Shown piece by piece: positions 56,053 through 64,000 of a DNA stretch of 64,000 nt. Numbering within the stretch: position 1 is the first letter of the stretch; each line of letters starts with the position of its first letter. A program made the position numbers and the translations under genes. The DNA comes from Haematococcus lacustris. Lineage: Eukaryota; Chlorophyta; Chlorophyceae; Chlamydomonadales; Haematococcaceae. Location: NCBI GenBank assembly GCA_030144725.1, contig JASKMD010000003.1, forward strand, positions 13,190,376 through 13,254,375, in the 5' to 3' direction. Below the pieces are notes generated by a model that was not told the origin of the DNA, did no database searches, and saw only the letters and a list, made by a program, of their open reading frames with translations.

Positions 56053-58260
56053 TCAAGCTCGAGCATCACTAGCATTGCTGCCCTGTTGGCGACTCAGCTG
56101 AATGGCAGTCCCCACCTCACTCAGCCGACCCAAATGTCTCAAGACTGTCAGTATTGACTTCCCCGTTTTGTCGGCTCGGATGTGCACACCATCCTTGGCG
56201 AAGTCAGCCTCGCACAACCAGTGCCGGCCCTTGATGCCGTCCTTGTTCTGCGGGCACACCAAACACAGCTGGCACAGCAATGGAGCTGTACGCCAGCTGT
56301 CCCCATGCCAACAAAGAAAAGTGCTTATGACACACTGCTCGTCAGCATGTGGAGCGTGTTGGGCGGTGCAGCTGCAGGTTTTTCACTCACGGCCTGCAAA
56401 TTGAGCCCCAGCTGATGAAACCCTCACACCAAACTTAGCTTAAACATGTCACACTGATGTGACTTGTCACACTTGTCACATTGCTGTCACCTGTCACACC
56501 TGTCACGCTGCTTCCATCCCTGGCCATCGCTCTAGACCATAGCCTTGTCACAGAGTTCAGGAAACAGTTCAGGTGGAAGGCACCCATGCCATGTGCATGG
56601 GAGGATAACTCCATGCACACCAAACACCACCCCTAGTGAGGGGACCTTACTATGCCCTTGCGCGGTACTTATTGCCCGATGGGCCGATGAGGGAGGTGCT
56701 GGTCACTCACGGCAATGCTGTGCAGGAGCTCTGTCGCTCGCTTGCGCTCAGGGCCAGCCATCTTGGCGCCTGCAGTCCTAGCTGTCGCCAGCAGTTTAAT
56801 ATTGGCCTCGGCATAACCTGCCAGCTCATCCACTGCGCTGTTGATCTGCAGATCATGCCAAAGCCAGGGTCCCATCGTGGTGTTTGCAGCTCTTATGCTA
56901 GGCAGTGCAGCAGCAGCCTCTACATGTCCAGCATGCACCGGCCTGAGTGGTCAAGAGCGCCCTGGCAAAGCAGCAAGTTGTGGAGATGTCGTCACTAGCC
57001 CACCACACGCATTACTTGAATGGCTGGTGCCATCTCCCATGGAGCAGGTGATGTTTCTGTGTGTGACATTCAGTCCTCGAGAGCTATCCTTGACTGGTTC
57101 TGGACTGCAAGACCCAGGCTGTGCATCCCAGGCACAGCGTTCTGGACCTGAGAGATCTAAGCCCGTGGCGCCCTGAGGGCTTGACACCTCATGGGTTAGC
57201 CGGACAGCGCAGGAACAACAGCAGCAGCAGGGGGTGTGAAGGGCATGCAACAGTAGTGTTATGCAACCTCTGACGATTGAAGGGCCAGCCCAGGCCAGAC
57301 AAGGCTGAGCCAGGAGGGCAGCTGGGTAGAAAGGGCTGCAAACAACACACATGCCATAAGCTTTTGTGCTTCGGGTGTAATGGATACAGGCATCACACTT
57401 TACGGAAGCCTGCTGCCAGCTCACCTTGTCCAGGGTGAGGCGGCCCTTCATATAGCCAGATACACTGGCCAGCTCGGCTTCAGTGATGTACCAGTGGGGC
57501 ACTGGCTCGCGCCGCTCACCTGCAATGCAGCACCCTCAGCTCAGGGACGCAGTCTAAGAATGAGCTGGTCACCCTTCCCAGCGTACAGGGATACCTCTAT
57601 CCACATCTCCACATCGGCTCACCATATACAAACAGACTTTACCTGGTTTGCATGCTTTTGAGCTGGTGCTGGTCTTTAGTGGTTGCATGGAGTCTGGTAG
57701 AGATGAGGCGGGCGCCTTCACGTCACCATTGGTCTTCGACAGGTGCTGAGGTACAGCCCCTGCTAGGCCTGGCAGGTGGGGCGGTAGGTGTGACGTGATT
57801 GTGTGCAGGTCCGAGGCTTGCAGCTTGCTGGCAGCAATAAGTGCCTCAACCTGAGCATTGCGACGTACACATGCAACCATAAACATATTGTGCTTCGTCA
57901 ATAGGCATGCACACTGGTAAAGTGCGTGTGAGAAAACGTTGGGTAGTTAGCCTTCAGCACAGAATGAGCTTTGACTGACCTTGGGAATAACCGCCCGCTC
58001 ACTCTGTAGGTGAGCCTTCAGCTGCACTACATGCTTCTCAAGTGCTCGCACACTGGCTTCTAGTCCCAGCAGCTCCTGCTCGAACTTGTTGCAGCTGCGG
58101 TCTGTGCAGCTCGTACGTTCGCATTGGTTGGCATGTGTGAGGCATGCAGCTGCTTGTGCCCACCTTCAAGTCGCAGGTGGAGGAAGCGCCGCAGCTCTTG
58201 ACATCGGGAAGATAGGGCGGACTGCAGCCCAGAGAATGAGTCCGCCGGGCTGTCGCGCAT
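56053..58260 (-). CDS. SKA1: SKA1, spindle and kinetochore-associated protein 1
   Basis: Six exons (58260-58164, 58101-57980, 57850-57643, 57519-57425, 56845-56711, 56247-56053) join in frame to 283 residues, close to the family's usual 255-275. The N-terminal half is coiled (GLEASVRALEKHVVQLKAHL), as needed to pair with SKA2/SKA3. A short linker leads to the winged-helix microtubule-binding domain: YITEAELASVSGYMKGRLTL, DKINSAVDELAGYAEANIKL, GPERKRATELLHSIA, NKDGIKGRHWLCEADF and KTGKSILTVLRHLGRL. The SKA complex couples kinetochores to dynamic microtubule ends in mitosis. Splice sites are all GT-AG. The start is the only in-frame ATG upstream of the coil. The protein ends with a Ser/Ala-rich tail. 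The gene looks intact. Confidence 0.85.
56520..56645 (+). repeat. third copy of the 4130/5375 dispersed repeat
   Basis: Shares GGTGGAAGGC, CATGCCATG and CACCCCTAGTGAGGG landmarks with 5375-5505. It lies in the last intron of SKA1. Confidence 0.5.
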
Positions 58261-58825
58261 TCAAAATGAATATACGGACGCAGACGACAGAAGAAGGCAG
58301 ATCACTGCAATCCTGCTTTTGCGTGCACCCTCCCGCCTTTTTCTAGCTTATGAACGACATGTCTTATGAACGTGAATCATGTGATTGGTTTAATGAATAG
58401 GTACATTAACAATTCCTACAGCGTCTGCACCCTATAACCCTCTTACAACCTATAGCACGTATGTATGACTGTAATGACTCTATGACTATAAAAAATTGCA
58501 ATGGCTACTAAACTTTAGTCTAAAGCGGATCAAAGTCAGGTGTCCCCAACATTCAAAAAATGGCTGGAAATGATAGGAAACCGACCCCTGGTAATCAAAA
58601 CGACGCCGCGTCTCAGCCACGTGGTTTCTATTTAGGTTTCGCACATCCCTGGATAGAGGACTCTGTCAGCTATGCGGTGCAGCTTGTAACATTAAATACT
58701 GTGCACTGTGCTGAGTGCTATGGCGGCTCGAATCTTGACATTCAAATTCATGCCAGTTTTGCTCATGCGAGCCTCGCCGCGACCGACCGCCGCGACCGAC
58801 GTGGCCCAGTAGCCTCTGCAAACAG

Positions 58826-59888
58826 TCAGGGACAGTCGCCGCAGTCAAAACAATGCACATGGCACGCAAAACCGATGTAACGACGCCCCTCCACCCATGC
58901 TCGGAAGTATACAACGCTGGTGCATTGCTTGACCGCTTCGTGAGTAGTACCTACTACCTGGCCACTCTGTAAGGCCACACAAGGTGTGTAGGCCATTGCT
59001 ACGTTACCTTGCTCGACTTGTTGGGTCCGGTCCCTCCCGCCCGCCCTCCGCTTGCGTGTCGAGCTGGTGTCCAGCTCCGCCCTGACCCCCTGCTGCTCAG
59101 CTGGAGGGGTGGGCAGCCCAGGGGCAGCACCAGCACCAGCTGCCTGCTGCTGCCAGGGGGGTGCAGCAGGAGGGGGGGGCAGCCCAGGGGCAGCACCAGC
59201 ACCAGCCGCCAGCTCCTGCCAGGGGGGTGCAGCAGGAGGTGGTAGCAGGTCAGGGGCGGCACCAGCACCAGCTGCCTGCTGCTGCCAGGGGGGTGCAGCA
59301 GGAGTGGGGGGCAGGTCAGGTGCGGCACCAACACCTGCTGCCTGCTGCTGCCAGGGGGGTGCAGCAGGAGGGGGGGGCAGGTCAGGGGCGGCACCAGCAC
59401 CTGCTGCCTGCTGCTGCCAGGGGGGTGCAGCAGGAGGGGGGGGCAGGTCAGGGGCGGCACCAGCACCGGCACCTGCTGCTACCCCCAGCTCATCGCCATG
59501 CAGGGCGGCTACTGTGTTGCAGATATGGGCCATGACAAGACCCTTCAGCTTGGGCTTCAGCCACCCCTTCATAAGCTCCTGCTGGTGGAAGCGAAGGTAA
59601 GCTTGCAACTCCCTAACAGATAGCTTCTCAGCCTCTTCGACAGTGGTGTGGCTGTAATCGCGCCCATCATAGGTCCTCAAGGTCGTGCACTTTGGCAGCA
59701 AGGACCTCCTCAATAGCATGTAGCAACTGAGCCTCGGTCATCAGCAGCTCATTCTCTGCCTGCACCTCCTGGGCAATGTCGTTAGCCCTCCTTGCTGTAG
59801 CTTTTAGGCCATTAGGACTGTGCAGGTGAGCAGCCCTTGGTGACTTTACAAGTGCTGCAAGATGAGCACGCTGCCGGCTGGGACTCAT
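58826..59888 (-). CDS. element-encoded coiled-coil/SAP-like, Pro-repeat protein (frame-shifted)
   Basis: A first frame from 59888 (HSPNGLKATARRANDIAQEV, QAENELLMTEAQLLHAIEEV) resembles the N-terminal coil of the 416-aa protein of the sister element. At about 59680 the coding frame shifts by one base. The second frame carries KLSVRELQAYLRFHQQELMK, a SAP-like helix pair, then five to six 22-residue repeats (GAAPDLPPPPAAPPWQQQAA), then a basic tail. No intron explains the shift, so this copy is probably a pseudogene. Function unknown; DNA binding is suggested by the SAP-like part. Confidence 0.45.
59095..59475 (+). repeat. 66-bp coding minisatellite
   Basis: Five full units and a partial one of GGTGCAGCAGGAGG...GCACCAGCACC, all in one frame on the minus strand. 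Confidence 0.85.
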
Positions 59889-59939
59889 GGGTTTGCGTCT
59901 TGCAATGACTTGCTAGGGCCAGGGGGCGACATTGATAGG

Positions 59940-60165
59940 GGCTGGGAGGGGGTGGGAAGGGGTGGGCATGGGTGGGAGGGGGTGGGAGGGGGTGGCGGGG
60001 GTGGGAGGGGGTGGGAAGGGGTGGGAAGGGGTGGGAGGGGGTGGGAAGGGTTGGAGGGGCAGTGAGGGGGCAGTGCGGGGGCGGGAGGGGGTGGGAGGCT
60101 TCTGCGGGGCCTGGGAGGTGGTGGGGGTGGTGGGGCTGCAAGGGGGTGGTGGGGCTGCAAGGGGG
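59940..60165 (+). repeat. G-rich minisatellite (GGGAGGGGGT)n
   Basis: Upstream of the element gene start at 59888 (minus sense); G-quadruplex prone. Confidence 0.9.
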
Positions 60166-60867
60166 TGCGAGGTCCAGGCGGTCGGAGTAGGCTAGTCAAT
60201 TCTGCAAGGCAGAGTCGGGTCACGCCAAAGGGTGAGGAGGCGGGCCTGGTTGATGGATTGCCGTGCTTTCTATTCCAGCAGCTGTGTCGTAGAGTTACGA
60301 ACAGAGTAATGACTCGAAATTCTAATAACTCAGAGTGGTCAGCTCACAACATGCCGATTTGTGCAAGGGGGTCCCTTTTTCTGTGTGGCTGGCTAGAGAA
60401 ACCTATATCCATTCGCACCTCGCTGCAATGTCGAGTCATTACTAGCCCCACGATGGCCCTCCAACACCGCCTGCACCAACAAAAGGCTCGCGGAGCGAGC
60501 CTGGCGGGCTGTGCTGTGATTGTACTTCCGGCTGGATGCCAGGCGGAGTTCGCTCATTGGTGCCATTACTCACCACTAGAACAATCGGTTGTGAGCAGCT
60601 GAGGTGTGTCCGTGCTCGCTTGCGCCGGCACGGACTCTGATGCAAGGATTAACGCGCCGCTTGCCAGTAGATGCGGAGTTATTCGCAGGTGCCAATGCAA
60701 CAAACGCTACCGAAATCGGTGCACTTCGTAGCGAGTACTTGCATGAAGATTACCAACCCCATGTTGGGGACTCCTGAATCAAAGTCCGAGCCGGACAGCG
60801 GGGCGGGGGTGAATAGCCACCTTGTCCCTCACTAGGGCTTCCATTTGAGCCGGACCACCAGGGACCA

Positions 60868-61377
60868 CTAGAGGCCACTAGCGGGACTACTAGGGACCTG
60901 CTGCTGCTGCTGGGCCTTGGGTGGCTTGTCTCGCAGCCGCTTGTAGCCCAGGCCAGGGTACTCCTTGCCCTTGGCTGGCAGCGCTCCCTGGTCTGGCCAG
61001 TAGCACAGCTCCAGCGGCCACCACCTGCTCTCCCCAATGCGCTGCATGTTCAACGCTGCATTGCAGTCCCTGTCCAGCCACCTGCCTGGCTGTGGTGCTG
61101 GCTTGGCTTTGGCAGCCTTGCTCATGCCCTTGCCCTTGCCCTTGGTGGGCTCAGCTGCCGGCTCAGCCTTGGTGCGCTTGCTGCGCTTGGCTGGCAGGGG
61201 TGTGCTGGGCCTAGGCTCTGAGGCTGCTGCCTGTGTGGCTGCTTGGCTGCTGCGTGGGGCCTGTGGGGGCTTGCGGGGGGCCACTACTGGGCACCACACT
61301 AGGCCCCTCACTGGCTGGTCACGCTGCTGACTCCAGGCTGGGCGCACCACGTCGGAAAGTTTCGGACCTCTTCGCAA
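60868..61377 (-). pseudogene. Fanzor-family C-terminal relic
   Basis: Reads VRPAWSQQRDQPVRGLVWCP, a Lys/Ala-rich linker with KGKGKG, then GRWLDRDCNAALNMQRIGES and PLELCYW. D-R-D-x-N-A-A-x-N is the RuvC-III signature of TnpB/Fanzor nucleases. VRGLxWC and RIGESxxxPLELCxW are shared with the larger broken gene at 48.6-50.7 kb. The RuvC-I and II parts are missing. It is flanked by the same CTCACTAGGG...GAGCCGGACC box. Confidence 0.5.
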
Positions 61378-61499
61378 CCCCTGAAACGCGACTTATCAGA
61401 GCCTCTTACTGGGCAGTGACTGATAGGTTCGGGGTACCTCTGATATGCGAGCAATGACAAAAGGAATGACCGGTTGCCTGACCTCTGGGTGAAGTCTAA

Positions 61500-61735
61500 T
61501 TCATGGGTAGTTCAGAGGGGTGTAAATCAGTGCTGAATGTGAGCCTTGAAAGCTTTGTATCTGTGGGGATTTCTAGCTGGTTCATAGGGCTCTTAATCTG
61601 TGGCAATTTAGCTGTGACTCATTGGCAAATCAGAGGTAACCCAGCTGTGATTTAGTGGTCGATTAGAGGTGACTTAGTTGTGACTCTGTGGCGTTTTGGA
61701 GGTGACTCAGCCGTGAATCTGTGGAATCTTGTTAC
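61500..61735 (+). repeat. imperfect about 40-bp repeats
   Basis: GTGACTCAGCTGTGA/GTGGCGxTTxxGAGGTGACT-like units repeat several times ahead of the transposase element; possibly its sub-terminal repeats. Confidence 0.4.
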
Positions 61736-62356
61736 TGGTTACAGGTTACTTGCACACGTCAACTGCAAAGTACGTGTCTCAACGTTTATTCGCAACACCT
61801 CGCAAAGACACTACAAAAACACACGTCTCTACACCTCGCTCAAACACCTCGCACACCTCGCAACAACACTACAAAAGACAACACTACTGTACTGCTCACT
61901 ACGGTACTGCTAAGCACATGCATTGATGCACCATCACCTTGCAACACCTCCCTTATGCTAAGCACATGCATTGAGACCCTGACCCCTCGCAACACCTCCA
62001 CAAAAGGTGATAAGGTGACCACATCACAACAAGGAGGTGACAACACAGCACAACAACACAACAGCAAGAATGGGCTGGGCTGGGCTCCTTGTTGGCAGTT
62101 GCTCTACTCCGCTGCCGCCTTGCTTGCAATCACCAAGCCATGCTACACCTGTCACCTTCCAGCTGTCTCCATCTGCAAGCAAGCATAAGCCAGCCAAGGT
62201 TCTGTAGGCAGATGAACAAGGACATGCATAACCACAATAGGGCAGGCTGGGCTGACTCGCCAGCAGCATGTGCACGTGCTTGCGTCCTCTTGCCACACTA
62301 TTGCTGCTGGCTTATGCCTACACCTCTTGGCTGCGTCCCCTCTCTTGGTAGAGGCT

Positions 62357-63532
62357 CAGGGCAGATGCTCATGGCTGTTGATGTGGGGAGGGGAAAGGTG
62401 TTGTTGTACATACCTGAAGTGCTCAACACCGAGGCAAGGGACAGCAAGAGCATGGTATATGCTAGAGCGTTGCTTGGACTGAAGGTAACCCACTCCCCCA
62501 CATACCCACCTGCCTATCTGTCTACCTGCCTGTCAACTAATCCAGCCCCTGCCTCAACCCCAACATGAGCCTGGACCATGGCATGTAGCGCAGATAGGCA
62601 TTCTCGTGGCGTGTGCAAACTTCAAGAACAAAGAGGGGGCCTACTATGAGCAGACCGTGTATGTGATGACAGATGGGAAGGAGCAGTCGGCAGCCATTAC
62701 CCAAGCAGCAGTAAACCAGGTGGTGTGTTATTTGCTGGCAGAGCATGACATGGACATGAGGCAGTTGTATATGTGGTCTGATGGGTGTGCAGGGCAGTTC
62801 AAGGGCGCCCCAACCATGCGACAACATTGGGGTATGGCACAGAGGTTCAGCGTGCCAGTGTGGTGGAGCTATGGGGCTACAGCACACTTCAAGGGCAGGC
62901 ATGATTCAGAGGGAGGGGTGTTGAGGGGTGAGATCCTGGCTGATCGTGTTGGGAAGTGCAATGCATTGGGGTTTGTGCAGCATTGCAATGCATATCACAA
63001 GGCAGCTACTGTTGCTGACCCCAGCAAGGCTCACCGTGCACGAGCAAGTGTGGGTCATCGGTGGTGCTTGGAACTGAGCACACAGGAGGTAGGGCTTTGC
63101 AGTGCATCACAACGGGATGCACATGCCTTTGCATCATCCATCCCCGGCTCTATGAGCATGCACAGCTGCTTCTTTCTTGCTGCAGGGTTCCAGGTTGAGT
63201 GGTCACAAACTGCATGTGCATGTGCCCAATGCATGACCCTCGCACCAAGGGGTTTGTGTATGAGGCCCTACATCACAAAGCCCTTTGTAGCCATGCCCAT
63301 GTTCGATCAGAAGAGGGATGACAAGCATTGGGACGATGAGTGCCTCACCCTTCTGTGCTCATTTGCACCAGACAGCGTGATGCAACTGTGCACCTTGGGC
63401 AAGAAGCTGAGCGTGAAGATGTTAAACGAGTATTGCAAGGCAGTGGGGTTGTGTGTGCCAGCCAACACATTGCGTGCTGACCTACGATACATGGTGCTGC
63501 AGCATCTGAATGAGCAGGCAGAGTGGGATTGA
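62357..63532 (+). CDS. DDE-type transposase-like protein with SAP-like tail
   Basis: Exons about 62357-62484 (MLMAVDVGRGKVLLYIPEVL) and 62594-63532, with a likely short intron around 63090-63184. Motifs: YMWSDGCAGQFKG with an Asp in the style of a retroviral-integrase fold, then YGATAHFKGRHDSEGGVLRG. This is the S-D-G-x-x-x-Q-F-K ... T-x-H-x-K-G-x-x-D-x-x-G-G pattern seen in a widespread group of eukaryotic transposase-like proteins. The C-terminal KLSVKMLNEYCKAVGLCVPA, NTLRADLRYMVLQHL looks like a SAP helix pair. N-terminal exons were not identified and terminal repeats were not found, so the element's limits and superfamily are open. A reversed relic of its leader lies at 40080-40750. Confidence 0.55.
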
Positions 63533-64000
63533 GCTGGTTGTGTAAGATGACGTTGAGAAAACTGGGCTCCATGCGTAAAGTGTACCGCAGTGTACCGCAG
63601 CGGAGAACTCTGCATCCTGCGTTGTGAGTGTTGTGAAGCAGCATTACAAAGGCCCATTGCGCAGAGCGAAACCGTTCGCGTGCCTGGCAGACTGCCAGTC
63701 ACCGTAGGGTGCCAGCAGCTCGGGCGCGCAGGCGCAAGCGCAACGCAAAGAAAAGGCGTTCCGCGTTAAAATGACAACTCAACTCTCACCAGGCACGCCG
63801 CAAAGTCAAATGTCCCTTACGTGGTGGTTCAATGGGGGGGGGTAGCCACCTGTAGCCTGCTGCTACCTGCACTGCAACACACCTACAGGCTGGGGAGGGC
63901 AGGGGAGGGTAGGGCAAGGCAGGGCAGGGCAGATCAGGACAGGGCAGGGAGGGGCAACGCAAGGCTGGGATGGGGTGGGGCAGGGCTGGGATGGGGTGGG
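63533..64000. other. 3' flank with G-rich satellite
   Basis: GTGTACCGCA occurs twice in tandem near 63580. From 63885 to the window end there is a GGGCAGGGCAGGG-type satellite. Confidence 0.5.

Larger units (their letters stand above)
58536..60777 (-). mobile_element. TIR transposon, 2,242 bp, 7-bp TSD
   Basis: Ends TCAGGTGTCCCCAACAT and ATGTTGGGGACTCCTGA (one mismatch between arms), flanked by ATCAAAG at 58529-58535 and 60778-60784. The first 30 bp closely match the left end of 50798-53291 (CCCCAACATTCAAAAAATGG). The layout is also the same: Pro-rich minus-strand gene, then a G-rich minisatellite (59940-60160), then the ATTACCAACCCCATGTTGGG end. Confidence 0.9.

Noticed and set aside
60980..61330. 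Plus-strand Cys-rich frames over the Fanzor relic
   Set aside because: Antisense to a frame with a recognisable RuvC-III motif shared by another copy.
1..64000. tRNA and rRNA genes
   Set aside because: No cloverleaf B-box pattern or rRNA sequence was noticed by eye; absence is not proven without a covariance search.

Overview
The window looks like nuclear DNA of a chlorophyte green alga, most likely a chlamydomonadalean. The signs are high GC, many short GT-AG introns with CTGCAG-type acceptors, (Ser-Pro)n-rich wall or matrix proteins, and dense micro- and minisatellites. Haematococcus is a guess from general style, not proven. Two runs of exactly 500 N (23645-24144 and 42673-43172) mark scaffold joins. 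The first join is an artefact of interest: 13627-23644 and 24145-34162 are the same 10,018 bp at a constant offset of 10,518, differing only by substitutions. The contig ends, or two alleles, were therefore probably laid side by side instead of merged.

About 0.1-39.1 kb (+ strand) holds many small exons of one or two huge mosaic cell-surface or matrix proteins. A beta-rich Cys-poor ectodomain (0.7-6.8 kb) is followed by thrombospondin-1 repeats, Kre9/Knh1-like beta-sandwich repeats, PSI-like Cys modules, EGF-like modules, a PKD-like fold and a long Pro/Ser stalk (7-20.2 kb). That stalk ends in a stop codon inside the repeat array. After a transposon fragment (20.6-21.1 kb) a second, partial copy of the Kre9-PSI-EGF-PKD-stalk block starts. 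It runs (via the duplicated contig) to 39,141 and ends in a SEA-like region plus one transmembrane helix. Its EGF exon is split by a 2,250-bp transposon (32600-34849) with a perfect 7-bp target duplication.

From 39 to 64 kb there are compact housekeeping genes in a sea of mobile elements. A small MJ1316/DUF504-type protein (45251-45663, -) lies head-to-head with a CDCA7-type zf-4CXXC_R1 gene (45880-47733, +). A SKA1 kinetochore gene has six exons (58260-56053, -). The mobile DNA includes a broken Fanzor/TnpB-like gene (50682-48559, -) with two smaller relics (60868-61377, 4328-4990). Two members of a terminal-inverted-repeat family with 7-bp target duplications lie at 50798-53291 and 58536-60777. 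There is also a deleted hAT element (53597-55279) with a perfect 8-bp duplication, and a DDE-like transposase with a SAP-like tail (62357-63532), an inverted relic of which lies near 40.1-40.7 kb.

Themes: transposons repeatedly hit or rearranged the receptor locus; a Lys-Gly coding repeat of the Fanzor family appears to have grown into a 444-bp hexamer satellite inside a receptor intron; and a chromatin/DNA-methylation factor (CDCA7-like) lies among the elements. Exon borders were read by eye from splice consensus and frame, so single junctions may be off.
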